A stretch of 64,000 nucleotides of DNA. Origin: JBFXJF01 sp050175155. GTDB taxonomy: Bacteria; Bacillota; Bacilli; Tepidibacillales; Tepidibacillaceae. The first letter of the stretch is position 1; every line of letters starts with the position of its first letter. A program made the position numbers and the translations under genes. The notes beneath the pieces are model-generated. The model saw nothing but the letters and a program-made list of their open reading frames with translations. It was not told the origin of the DNA and did no database searches. This document shows positions 1 through 8,398 of the stretch, in pieces. The DNA lies in the NCBI GenBank assembly GCA_050175155.1, contig JBFXJF010000011.1, forward strand, positions 1 through 64,000, read 5' to 3'.

Positions 1-27
1 TAACAATCTAAATGTTTAAAATATAAA

Positions 28-54
28 TTAGCACTCAAACACATAGAGTGCTAA
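28..54. promoter_or_regulatory. CIRCE operator (HrcA binding site) upstream of htpG
   Basis: A perfect inverted repeat, TTAGCACTC - 9 nt - GAGTGCTAA, matches the CIRCE consensus base for base and lies 34 bp before the htpG start codon. CIRCE is bound by the repressor HrcA, which normally controls groESL and dnaK operons. Here it implies that htpG belongs to the HrcA heat-shock regulon. Confidence 0.95.
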
Positions 55-88
55 TTTATATTAAGTATTCAAAAAGGAGAAGATTTTA

Positions 89-1966
89 ATGGCTAAGAAA
101 CAGTTTAAAGCAGAATCCAAAAGACTATTAGAGATGATGATTAACTCAATTTATACGCACAAAGAGATATTTCTAAGAGAGTTAATCTCTAATGCTAGTG
201 ATGCGATTGACAAAATCTATTATAGGGCGTTAACTGATGAGAATTTAACATTTAATAAAGATAGTTATTACATAAAGGTTGAAGTAGACAAGGAAAATAG
301 AACACTGAAAATAAGCGATACTGGTATTGGAATGACGAAGGAAGATCTTGAGAATAACCTTGGTATTATTGCAAATAGTGGTTCTTTATCTTTTAAAAAT
401 GAAAATGAAGTAAAAGATGGGCACGATATTATTGGTCAATTTGGGGTTGGGTTTTATTCAGCTTTCATGGTAGCTGATGTTGTTACTGTAATTAGTAAGG
501 CTTTAGGTAGCGATGATGCTAATAAGTGGGAATCTAAGGGTGTAGATGGCTATACGATTGTGCCATCTGACAAGGCTGATATTGGAACAGAGATTACTCT
601 TAAAATCAAAGAGAATACGGAAGACGAGAATTATGACGAGTATTTAGAGGATTATCGCATAAGGGCAATTATCAAGAAGTATTCTGACTTTATTCGCTAT
701 CCTATTAAGATGGATATTACAGAAAGCAGACCTAAAGAAGGTAGTGAGAATGAATTCGAGGAGTTTACAGAGGAACAGGTTGTTAATAGTATGGTTCCAA
801 TCTGGAGAAAGAATAAGAGTGAGCTTACTGCAGAAGATTACGAGAACTTCTATATGGAAAAGCATTATGGGTTCGACAAACCTTTAAAACATATTCATAT
901 TAGTGTTGATGGAGCAGTGAGATATAATTCGATTATGTTTATTCCGGAACAAATGCCTTATGATTATTACTCTAAGGAGTTTGAAAAGGGATTAGAGCTT
1001 TACTCTAATGGCGTGTTAATTATGGAAAAATGTCCAGACCTGTTGCCTGATTATTTCAGCTTTGTTAAAGGAATGGTTGACTCCGAGGATTTATCTCTTA
1101 ATATTTCACGGGAAATGTTACAGCATGACAGACAATTGAAGTTGATAGCCAAGAACATTAAGGGTAAAATAAAAAGCCAATTACAAGACCTATTAAAAGA
1201 TGATAGAGAAAATTATGAGAGATTTTATAAATCCTTTGGAAGACAATTGAAATATGGGGTTTATAGTGATTTTGGTGGTAATAAAGAGGCATTGCAGGAT
1301 TTGTTAATGTTCTATTCTTCAAAAGAGAAAAAACTAGTAACTTTAGATGAATATGTATCTAGAATGCCAGAAGACCAAAAGTACATATACTATGCATCTG
1401 GAGAAAGCAATGAAAGAATAGATAGGCTACCACAAACAGAAGTTGTATCAGAAAAAGGCTATGAGATTTTATATTTCACTGATGAAATTGATGAGTTCGC
1501 AATTAGAATGTTAATGACCTATAAAGATAAGGAATTCAAATCGGTATCTAGTGGTGATTTGGGAATTAAGGAAGACTCCCAAGATATTACGGAGGTAGAC
1601 GAGCAAGAAAACAAAGAGCTATTCGACTACATGAAGAAGATATTATCAGATAAGGTAAAGGATGTTAGAGTATCAAAAAGATTAAAGTCTCACCCTGTAT
1701 GCTTATCTAGTGATGGTGAATTAACAATAGAAATGGAAAAAATTCTTAAAACAATGCCTGATAATTCAAATATTAAAGCTGACAAAGTCTTAGAAATTAA
1801 CATCAATCATCAGGTATTTAAAACTTTAAAAGATGCTTTTGAACAAGATAAAGAGAGATTAGATTTATACACAGACGTATTGTATAATCAGGCCCTATTA
1901 ATTGAAGGATTACCGATTAATGATCCAGTAAAGTTTACTAATGACATTTGTAGAATAATGATATAA
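89..1966 (+). CDS. htpG: Molecular chaperone HtpG (Hsp90 family)
   Basis: This is a cytosolic ATP-dependent chaperone of the Hsp90 family, 625 residues long, which is full family length. The N-terminal GHKL ATPase domain shows ELISNASDA near residues 31-39 (catalytic Glu31, Asn35), DTGIGM near 77-82 and the GQFGVGFYSAFMV lid segment near 120. The middle domain carries the Hsp90 signature SLNISREMLQ. The C-terminal dimerisation domain is complete. The ATG start follows an AAAGGAG ribosome binding site at 73-79. The gene stands alone between a CIRCE element and an intrinsic terminator, so it is probably a monocistronic heat-shock gene controlled by HrcA. In B. subtilis htpG lacks CIRCE, so control differs here. 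Confidence 0.98.
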   Translation: MAKKQFKAESKRLLEMMINSIYTHKEIFLRELISNASDAIDKIYYRALTDENLTFNKDSYYIKVEVDKENRTLKISDTGIGMTKEDLENNLGIIANSGSLSFKNENEVKDGHDIIGQFGVGFYSAFMVADVVTVISKALGSDDANKWESKGVDGYTIVPSDKADIGTEITLKIKENTEDENYDEYLEDYRIRAIIKKYSDFIRYPIKMDITESRPKEGSENEFEEFTEEQVVNSMVPIWRKNKSELTAEDYENFYMEKHYGFDKPLKHIHISVDGAVRYNSIMFIPEQMPYDYYSKEFEKGLELYSNGVLIMEKCPDLLPDYFSFVKGMVDSEDLSLNISREMLQHDRQLKLIAKNIKGKIKSQLQDLLKDDRENYERFYKSFGRQLKYGVYSDFGGNKEALQDLLMFYSSKEKKLVTLDEYVSRMPEDQKYIYYASGESNERIDRLPQTEVVSEKGYEILYFTDEIDEFAIRMLMTYKDKEFKSVSSGDLGIKEDSQDITEVDEQENKELFDYMKKILSDKVKDVRVSKRLKSHPVCLSSDGELTIEMEKILKTMPDNSNIKADKVLEININHQVFKTLKDAFEQDKERLDLYTDVLYNQALLIEGLPINDPVKFTNDICRIMI

Positions 1967-1981
1967 AATTTGATTATTAAC

Positions 1982-2018
1982 AAAGAGGTTGTTATATTTT
2001 AACAACCTCTTTTTATTT
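1982..2018 (+). terminator. Intrinsic terminator after htpG
   Basis: A 13-bp stem (AAAGAGGTTGTTA pairing with TAACAACCTCTTT) with a short loop is followed by a T-rich tract. It sits just after the htpG stop codon and ends that transcript. Confidence 0.9.
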
Positions 2019-2141
2019 TCAATGTTTCGATTAATTGAAGGATTTTAAAGGTTTATGTCGAAAGTATTATTTAAGAATACTATAAGGAAATTAAACCTAT
2101 TTATCAATATCACATGGTATTAAAAACAGGAGAGCAAAAAT

Positions 2142-3959
2142 ATGGGTGAATTATTTTCTAGAGTGTATATTCAATATTTAGACTATATGTTATTTTCCTT
2201 TGGCATGATTTTCATAGGTATTAGTGTAGCTTTATNNNNNNNNNNNNNNNNNNNNNNNNNNNNNNNNNNNNNNNNNNNNNNNNNNNNNNNNNNNNNNNNN
2301 NNNNNNNNNNNNNNNNNNNNNNNNNNNNNNNNNNNAAATCAATTTGATTATCAATTAAAGGATGCTCTTATAAGTATAGTAAAAAGAACTATGTTTCTTA
2401 TATTAGGTCTGTTTATTGTTGGTTTTTTTGTGACCACTGGATTTGGTAGGCTTGCTTTTGAAAAAGATATAGATAAATTACATTCGATGAGCGATGTTAT
2501 TGTTAGTTCGATTAGCAAATCTACTGTTCTGCATTTAATAGCTAAGGATAATATTGAATTGTATTATCCGTCTATTCAGAAGCATTTAACGGATATTCAA
2601 AAACAAAAAAAACGAGTCACAGGTATGGATGTTTTAGTTTATAGAAACGGTGGATTTGAAATTCTTGTTAATTCAAGTACAGAATTTGAGAATTTTAGTC
2701 TTGGAGAAATGTATACTGATAAAAATAATTTATTACTAGAGTCCTATAAAGAGAAGATAGTTACTCATGAAGAGGTAATAAGTAAAGGTGAGGAAGGTAA
2801 TTATTTATCTATATACTCACCTATATATAGTTCGATAGGTAGTGTACTCGCAGTTTTAAAAATTGATATTACAGAAGATTCAATTCTTGAGCCAATTTTA
2901 AATTATCGTATAATAATTATTTCTATATTATCTGGAATTATATTATTTATTTTTATCCTTGCGCCGATACAATATTTATATCAAAGGGAAAAAATTTGGT
3001 TGAAAAATTATCAAGGGATCTTATCAAGTATAGATGAGTTTATATGTATTTTTGATGAAGACGGAGAAATTATCTATGTAAATGAAGCGATGTCTGAGTT
3101 AACCGGATATATGAATGAGGGAAACTCTGATAATAGTACGAGGAAGTTAGGAGATATAGTATCGGCAAATAATAATAAATTAGATTCGGTTTATATAATT
3201 GATGAGATTAAGAAAAAGGATATATATTATGATGAGATAATAATACATGATATTAGTGGCAATATGCTTCCCTTGTTTATAAGTGTAAAAATTTTGGGTA
3301 AGGTAAAAGCCTCTTCACTTTATGTATTTGTAGGCATGAATATTGCCGAGCAAAAAAGAAGAATTAATGATATGCAGAATTATTCAGAAAACACATTGTC
3401 TTTATTGGCAACAGTTGTTGATGCTAAAGATAAATATACTTTAAAACACTCTTCGAATGTAGCAAAGTATGCAAGAGGCATTGGTCAAGAATTAGGATTT
3501 TCACAGGAGAAACTAAATGAAATCGCAAAAGCATCAATGCTTCACGACATTGGGAAAATTTACATACCTGATAATATATTAAATAAAGTAGGTCCATTAG
3601 ATGGAGAAGAATGGAACATAGTGAAGAAACATCCGGAACAGGGAATGCAAATACTTGAAAAAGCAGGTTCTACAATGGAGCATTTAATACCTTACGTTTA
3701 TTACCACCATGAAAGGTACGATGGTAAAGGATATCCAACTGGTATGAAAGAACAACCTTTGGAGATAAGCGTTATAACTTTGGCTGATGCTTTTGATGCA
3801 ATGTCATCTGATCGTTCTTATCGAAAGGGTATGTCTATTGAGGAAATAAAAAATGAGATATCAAAGAACTCTGGAACCCAATTTCATCCGGAGGTAGTAA
3901 ATGCATTTTTCAGATATGTCGAGGGAATTATTACTATCGATGAATTAGATAAAGGTTAG
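2142..3959 (+). CDS. Membrane-anchored PAS/HD-GYP domain sensor, probable c-di-GMP phosphodiesterase (interrupted by an assembly gap)
   Basis: The predicted protein starts with a hydrophobic segment (residues 1-31), then 100 undetermined bases at 2236-2335. After the gap come a membrane helix, an extracytoplasmic sensor region of about 150 residues, a second membrane helix (about residues 260-282), a PAS-like segment with FICIFDEDGEIIYVNEAMSE, and a C-terminal HD-GYP domain. The HD-GYP domain has HDIGK near residue 468 and YYHHERYDGKGYP near 520-532. HD-GYP proteins usually hydrolyse cyclic di-GMP at a metal centre. The reading frame runs through the N block, but a 100-N run is normally a placeholder of unknown length, so the true N-terminal part, and even whether both ends are one gene, is uncertain. 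The 3' end overlaps the convergent nitroreductase gene by 15 bp. Confidence 0.8.
   Translation: MGELFSRVYIQYLDYMLFSFGMIFIGISVALXXXXXXXXXXXXXXXXXXXXXXXXXXXXXXXXXXNQFDYQLKDALISIVKRTMFLILGLFIVGFFVTTGFGRLAFEKDIDKLHSMSDVIVSSISKSTVLHLIAKDNIELYYPSIQKHLTDIQKQKKRVTGMDVLVYRNGGFEILVNSSTEFENFSLGEMYTDKNNLLLESYKEKIVTHEEVISKGEEGNYLSIYSPIYSSIGSVLAVLKIDITEDSILEPILNYRIIIISILSGIILFIFILAPIQYLYQREKIWLKNYQGILSSIDEFICIFDEDGEIIYVNEAMSELTGYMNEGNSDNSTRKLGDIVSANNNKLDSVYIIDEIKKKDIYYDEIIIHDISGNMLPLFISVKILGKVKASSLYVFVGMNIAEQKRRINDMQNYSENTLSLLATVVDAKDKYTLKHSSNVAKYARGIGQELGFSQEKLNEIAKASMLHDIGKIYIPDNILNKVGPLDGEEWNIVKKHPEQGMQILEKAGSTMEHLIPYVYYHHERYDGKGYPTGMKEQPLEISVITLADAFDAMSSDRSYRKGMSIEEIKNEISKNSGTQFHPEVVNAFFRYVEGIITIDELDKG
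2236..2335. other. Run of 100 N: assembly gap
   Basis: Exactly 100 undetermined bases, the conventional size for a scaffold gap of unknown length. It falls inside the HD-GYP sensor gene, so distances and the reading frame across it cannot be trusted. Confidence 0.99.
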
Positions 3960-4586
3960 AATATCTTTAATATCCTTTCGAACAGGGGGTACTGCTGTTT
4001 GTGCCGGGTATCCTAAAGAAATCAGCATGTTTATTTGTCTGTTAGAATCTAATTTCAAATATTCTCTTAAACGTTCTTCTGCTAGCAAAATTGGTCCGGT
4101 AAATGGACATGTTGCTAGCCCTTTTGCGTGTGCCGCTAACATAATATTTTGACAGGCTAAGGAATTACTTTTTATAGCCTCTTTTTCCCAAATAGAACTA
4201 TCAATAGCACCTATTGGATCAAACATTTTTTCTTTAAATTTAGAATTATAAGGAATTATTAAAGATATAATGAGGATTGGTGCATTTGTAAAAGCCGTAG
4301 CGAAATGACCAAAGGAACGTACAAGCATGCTAGCTTCATTTACTAAACCACTTTTTTCGGCATTATTCGCAATCTTTAGCATCTCATCCTTAGTAAGATT
4401 GGCGATATCTAAGATCTTTTCTTTATTACTTATTACAATAAACTCCCATGTTTGCGAATTAGTGGAGCTAGGAGCATATCGTGCACAATCAATTATATCT
4501 ATAATGTCTTCTTTTAAGACATGCTGATCAGTATATTTGCGAATACTTCGTCTATCCTGGATTATTTTCTTTACTTCTTGATACAT
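3945..4586 (-). CDS. Nitroreductase family protein
   Basis: This is a flavin-dependent oxidoreductase of the nitroreductase fold. The N-terminal FMN-binding motif is IIQDRRSIRKY, followed by ARYAPSSTNSQTWEF near residues 35-49, and the C-terminal half has AHAKGLATCPFTGP. Such enzymes use FMN and NAD(P)H to reduce nitro compounds, quinones or related substrates; the substrate here is unknown. The ATG at 4586 follows a GGGGG ribosome binding site and gives about 213 residues. An in-frame ATG at 4628 has no such site. The gene is read opposite to its left neighbour. A TATAAT-like element lies upstream on the reverse strand. Confidence 0.85.
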   Translation of the reverse strand: MYQEVKKIIQDRRSIRKYTDQHVLKEDIIDIIDCARYAPSSTNSQTWEFIVISNKEKILDIANLTKDEMLKIANNAEKSGLVNEASMLVRSFGHFATAFTNAPILIISLIIPYNSKFKEKMFDPIGAIDSSIWEKEAIKSNSLACQNIMLAAHAKGLATCPFTGPILLAEERLREYLKLDSNRQINMLISLGYPAQTAVPPVRKDIKDILTFI

Positions 4587-4743
4587 CGAAATAATACCCC
4601 CAATGGTCGATTTAATAAAAATGTGCACTGACTTTTTTATCTATTATAGCATAAGATACTAATACTTGGTACTAACTTATTTATCCTATATATTTAAAAG
4701 ACGGTAATCTATAGAAAATGTTATCAATAAAAAATGTATAGAA

Positions 4744-5292
4744 TTATAGCTTATGTTGTTGATTATACTTCCTTGTAGTTTCTAGTAACCCTTTATAATA
4801 TTTTCCCGATTCAACGTAATGACTAGCTGATTTAACTAACTCCGCTTGTTCATCTTGTGTCAAAGATCGTATTACTTTTGCCGGACGTCCATATGCTAGT
4901 GTGTTAGGCGGGATAATTTTCCCTTGAGAAACCAAACTTCCAGCACCTATGTATGCACCTTCTCCTATCTCTGCACCATCCATAACAATTGAGCCCATCC
5001 CAATTAATGCCCCTTTTTTAATAGTTGCACTATGAAGAATACATTGATGACCAATAGTTACGTTATCTTCGATAATTAAAGGTATATCATCGCTTTGATG
5101 AAGAACAGAATTGTCTTGAATATTAACTCGATTTCCGATAATCACAGGTGCAACGTCCCCGCGTATGACAGTATTAAACCAGATACTAGTATGCTCACCG
5201 ATTATTACTTCGCCTGTGATAACTACATTATCAGCAATAAAGACATTAGAAGCGATAAAAGGTTGCTTATCTTTAAAGTTGTAAATTCTCAA
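4744..5292 (-). CDS. Gamma carbonic anhydrase-like hexapeptide-repeat protein
   Basis: The protein of about 182 residues is built of hexapeptide repeats (I-G-E-H-T-S, I-G-N-R-V-N, I-E-D-N-V-T patterns), which form the left-handed beta helix of the YrdA/PaaY/gamma-carbonic anhydrase family. The putative metal-binding histidines are in NSVLHQSD and IGHQCILHSA, the three-histidine arrangement expected for the family. Family members are trimers binding Zn or Fe; many have no proven carbonic anhydrase activity. The chosen start is TTG at 5292, eight bases after GGGACG; a GTG at 5301 is too close to that site. The gene stands apart from its neighbours. Confidence 0.85.
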   Translation of the reverse strand: MRIYNFKDKQPFIASNVFIADNVVITGEVIIGEHTSIWFNTVIRGDVAPVIIGNRVNIQDNSVLHQSDDIPLIIEDNVTIGHQCILHSATIKKGALIGMGSIVMDGAEIGEGAYIGAGSLVSQGKIIPPNTLAYGRPAKVIRSLTQDEQAELVKSASHYVESGKYYKGLLETTRKYNQQHKL

Positions 5293-5526
5293 AAATATCA
5301 CGTCCCAAAATTTATTATAAAACCTTTAAATATAGAAATATTTAAATCATTTATAATTATACAATAAAAACTAGTTTTCCTGTATATTTTCACAACATCT
5401 AATAATAGTAGCTAAATAATTCACACTTACTGAGTAAATTGCATAATCCAATCCTTTAAAAATATATATTTTAATAACGGTTGGAATTGCGATTTATAAT
5501 AAATAAATTAGAGGAGTAAGGATTAT

Positions 5527-5937
5527 ATGCCAACACCAAGCATGGAAGACTATCTCGAAAAAATATATCAATTAATTGAAAAAAAAGGGTACGCAAGAGC
5601 GACAGATATTGCTGAAGCATTAGAGGTTAATCCTTCCTCAGTAACGAAAATGATCCAAAAATTAGATAAAGAAAAATACGTAGTATATGAAAAATACCGT
5701 GGTTTAATATTGACAAGCAAAGGAGAAAAATTTAGTAAAAAACTTGTATCACGTCATAATATACTTGAAGATTTTCTAAAAATACTTGGTTTAGAAAATA
5801 AGGAAAGAATCTATCAAGAAGTAGAAGGTATTGAACATCATTTAAGTCCAGAATCAATTAGTGCTATCACTCTATTAGTAAAATTTTTGGAAGAGAATGA
5901 AGATGTTTTAAAACGTCTTAAAGAGTTTCATTATTAA
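5527..5937 (+). CDS. mntR: Manganese-responsive transcriptional regulator MntR
   Basis: A 136-residue DtxR/MntR-family repressor. It has an N-terminal winged helix-turn-helix (residues about 5-65, starting MPTPSMEDYLEKIY) and a metal-sensing dimerisation domain. The metal ligands expected from B. subtilis MntR are visible: Asp8, Glu11, His77, then Glu100, Glu103 and His104 in EVEGIEHH (shifted by one residue). It should bind Mn(II) and repress manganese uptake genes. No MntR operator was recognised nearby and no manganese transporter is encoded in the window. The start follows GAGGAG. The gene is directly followed by the patatin-like gene, the same order as mntR-yqhO in Bacillus. Confidence 0.95.
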   Translation: MPTPSMEDYLEKIYQLIEKKGYARATDIAEALEVNPSSVTKMIQKLDKEKYVVYEKYRGLILTSKGEKFSKKLVSRHNILEDFLKILGLENKERIYQEVEGIEHHLSPESISAITLLVKFLEENEDVLKRLKEFHY

Positions 5938-5962
5938 AAATATCAGTGAGGAGGAATGCTCT

Positions 5963-6892
5963 ATGTTTGCTGATGCAGTTATTGAAGGCGGAGGTGTTAA
6001 GGGGATTGGATTAGTTGGAGCAATTTATGAAGCTGAGAAAAGAGGATATGAGTGGATAAGATTGGCAGGAGCTTCTGCTGGATCAATTATTGCTGCTTTA
6101 CTAGCAGCGGGTTATAGTGCTGAAGAACTAAAAAAAGAAATAATGAACTTAGATTATTCTCAGTTTAATAAAAAAGAGGGAATAGTTAGAATACCGGTGT
6201 TAGGAAGTGTATTAAATCTATGGATAAATAATGGGATATATTCAGGTAATTACATTGAACAATGGACAAGGGAGAAATTATTGGCAAAAGGAGTTACCAA
6301 GTTTCAGGATTTAGAAAAAATGCTCTATATAATTGCTTCAGATATAACGAATGGGGAAATGTTGGTACTTCCAGATGATATTAAACGTTTTGGAATATCA
6401 CCAGGCTCCTTGGATGTCGCAAAAGCTGTAAGAATGAGTTGCAGCATACCCTATTATTTTAAACCTGTAAAAATTATAAGAAAGGATGGATGGAAAAATA
6501 CTTCTAATTTCATAATTGATGGTGGGGTTTTAAGCAATTTTCCAGTATGGATTTTTGACAGGGAACGTAATCCCAAATGGCCTACGTTTGGATTTCGACT
6601 TACATCTGAGAAGACTGGGCAACCTCATAAAATATCAAATCCTGTTTCGATGGGTTTTGCAATAATTAGTACGATGCTAGAAGCACATGATGAAAAACAT
6701 ATCGAAGAAAAAAATTATGTAAGGACAATTCTTGTCCCTACAATGGGGGTTAAAACAACAGATTTTAACATCTCTAAAATTAAAAGCGAGGAATTATTCA
6801 TATCAGGTGTTAAAGCTGGAGAAAAATTTTTCAAACAATGGGATTTTGCAAAATATGCTATTAAATATAGAAGCACATCAAAAATAGTCTAA
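5963..6892 (+). CDS. Patatin-like phospholipase family protein (YqhO type)
   Basis: The 309-residue protein has the patatin-like acyl hydrolase features in order: a glycine-rich oxyanion loop EGGGVKG (residues 8-14), the nucleophile elbow GASAG with Ser38, and the Asp-Gly-Gly motif with catalytic Asp186 (IDGGVLSNFPVW). Ser-Asp dyad enzymes of this family hydrolyse phospholipids or other acyl esters; the real substrate is unknown. No signal peptide is seen, so it is probably cytosolic. It lies 25 bp after mntR and is probably co-transcribed with it. Its 3' end overlaps the convergent small membrane protein gene by 4 bp. The position corresponds to yqhO in Bacillus. Confidence 0.9.
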   Translation: MFADAVIEGGGVKGIGLVGAIYEAEKRGYEWIRLAGASAGSIIAALLAAGYSAEELKKEIMNLDYSQFNKKEGIVRIPVLGSVLNLWINNGIYSGNYIEQWTREKLLAKGVTKFQDLEKMLYIIASDITNGEMLVLPDDIKRFGISPGSLDVAKAVRMSCSIPYYFKPVKIIRKDGWKNTSNFIIDGGVLSNFPVWIFDRERNPKWPTFGFRLTSEKTGQPHKISNPVSMGFAIISTMLEAHDEKHIEEKNYVRTILVPTMGVKTTDFNISKIKSEELFISGVKAGEKFFKQWDFAKYAIKYRSTSKIV

Positions 6893-7176
6893 AGCTTATC
6901 ATCTGGATTCTCTTTTTTATTCTCTTTAAAATTACCATCTATTACAGTAAATGAATTTTTACGTTCACTCTTACTATATTGATTATTTTTGTAATTATTT
7001 TTACTTCCATTATTTTTTGCAAAATTAAGTTTATTGGGATGCTTATAAAAATAAAAAATAATACTAAAAATAATTATTGGAATTATTATCTGAAAAAAGT
7101 TATAACGTAAAGCAGATAGAAATCCAATAACTAAGAAGAACATTAAAATCCATGTAAAAATACCAAACTTTCTCAT
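6889..7176 (-). CDS. Small membrane protein, unknown function
   Basis: The 95-residue protein has two closely spaced hydrophobic segments (about residues 6-22 and 28-43) followed by a hydrophilic, Asn/Lys-rich tail of about 50 residues ending in PDDKL. The ATG is preceded by AGAGGTGAT at good spacing, which supports a real gene. I do not recognise a domain. Its place between the yqhO-like and yqhR-like genes corresponds to B. subtilis yqhP, but sequence similarity cannot be shown here. It is transcribed against its left neighbour. Confidence 0.7.
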   Translation of the reverse strand: MRKFGIFTWILMFFLVIGFLSALRYNFFQIIIPIIIFSIIFYFYKHPNKLNFAKNNGSKNNYKNNQYSKSERKNSFTVIDGNFKENKKENPDDKL

Positions 7177-7387
7177 ATAATCACCTCTTTGTGTAATTAT
7201 CTCAATATTATAGGTGTTTGTCTAGTCTTTCAAAGGTGTTATAGGTAAATAAGTGCATTTAATATTTTTAAGTATCTGCGTATACTTACTGAATATCTTT
7301 TACAACTTATTTAGATACTATTATAAAGGGGAAATTAAGTAAGCTTTTTTATTAACGACTTCGCTGTAACGAAAGAGGAATAGTAAA

Positions 7388-7864
7388 GTGAATAAAGACA
7401 AAAATAGAAAAAAGTTGAAAATTAATAGAAAATGGAGCTACTCCATAAGTATAGGTTTGTCGGCTGGTTTTATATGGGGTATCTACTTTTTATCTGTCTA
7501 CTTACTAAAATTCTCGAAAATTGGGCCTTCTTTCTTGGCTAAACCTTTGATTAACCCAGAGTATATAACAAAATGGCAGGGACAATTAGTAGGAATTGTT
7601 ACTTTTATACTATTTACAATTATTTCTGCACTTGTTTATACCTTATTATTTTCCAGATTCAAAGGTCCAGCGTTTGGGGTTATATACGGAGCTTTATTGT
7701 GGGGATTTGTCTTTTATATTCTAAATCCACTATTTAATTTAACTTTATCGGTTAAGGAATTAGGTTTTTATACAAATTCGGTAATGATTAGCTTATTTAT
7801 ACTGACTGGTTTTTTTATTGGCTATTCTATCTCAATTGAATTAAATAGTGTAGATAAAAGTTGA
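7388..7864 (+). CDS. yqhR: YqhR family conserved membrane protein
   Basis: The 158-residue protein has four predicted membrane helices (about residues 20-42, 65-88, 95-115 and 128-150) after a Lys-rich cytoplasmic N-terminus. The pattern SISIGLSAGFIWGIYFLSVY and the location directly before aroQ match YqhR, a conserved Bacillus and Clostridia membrane protein of unknown role. The GTG start follows GAAAGAGG. About 210 bp without a gene lie upstream and contain no feature I can name. Function is unknown. Confidence 0.8.
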   Translation: MNKDKNRKKLKINRKWSYSISIGLSAGFIWGIYFLSVYLLKFSKIGPSFLAKPLINPEYITKWQGQLVGIVTFILFTIISALVYTLLFSRFKGPAFGVIYGALLWGFVFYILNPLFNLTLSVKELGFYTNSVMISLFILTGFFIGYSISIELNSVDKS

Positions 7865-7942
7865 TTGTTTATAAAGCAATTAAACTATTCAAATATATAC
7901 ATATATGATAAAATACTCAGTAAAAGTCGATTAAGGTGAAAA

Positions 7943-8398
7943 ATGAAAAGAATATTAATTTTAAATGGACCCAATTTAAACATGTTAGGGAAAAGAGAAC
8001 AATCAATTTATGGTTCTAATACTCTTGAAGACCTTCATGCAGAGTTGCAGAAAGTGGCTAACGAAAGGAACGTAGACCTTTCTTTTTTTCAGTCTAATCA
8101 CGAAGGTGAATTGATTGATAAAATTCATCAAGCAAAGGATAATTATGAAGGGATTATAATTAATCCAGGTGCATTTACTCATTATTCTTATGCTATTTGT
8201 GATGCAATTAGCTCTGTGATGATTCCTTTAGTAGAAGTTCACATTTCAAACATTTATAAAAGAGAAGAATTTCGTCATCACTCGGTGATAGCACCAGTAG
8301 CAATTGGTCAAATATCTGGATTGGGTTTCTACGGTTATACTGCGGCGTTACTTTTTTTTATAAACTATTTAGACAAATGGAGTGATATAGTTGAATAA
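7943..8398 (+). CDS. aroQ: Type II 3-dehydroquinate dehydratase
   Basis: This enzyme catalyses the third step of the shikimate pathway, 3-dehydroquinate to 3-dehydroshikimate. The 151 residues match the usual type II length of about 145-150. Motifs present are LNGPNLNMLGKREQSIYG (with catalytic Tyr23), FFQSNHEGELID, NPGAFTHYSYA and VEVHISNIYKREEFRHHSV. The enzyme forms a cytosolic dodecamer. The 3' end overlaps the following peptidase gene by 8 bp, so the two are translationally coupled, as in Bacillus yqhS-yqhT. No other shikimate genes are in the window. Confidence 0.96.
   Translation: MKRILILNGPNLNMLGKREQSIYGSNTLEDLHAELQKVANERNVDLSFFQSNHEGELIDKIHQAKDNYEGIIINPGAFTHYSYAICDAISSVMIPLVEVHISNIYKREEFRHHSVIAPVAIGQISGLGFYGYTAALLFFINYLDKWSDIVE

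Noticed and set aside
5302..5526. MntR operator before mntR
   Set aside because: No palindrome resembling the known MntR site was seen, only AT-rich sequence.
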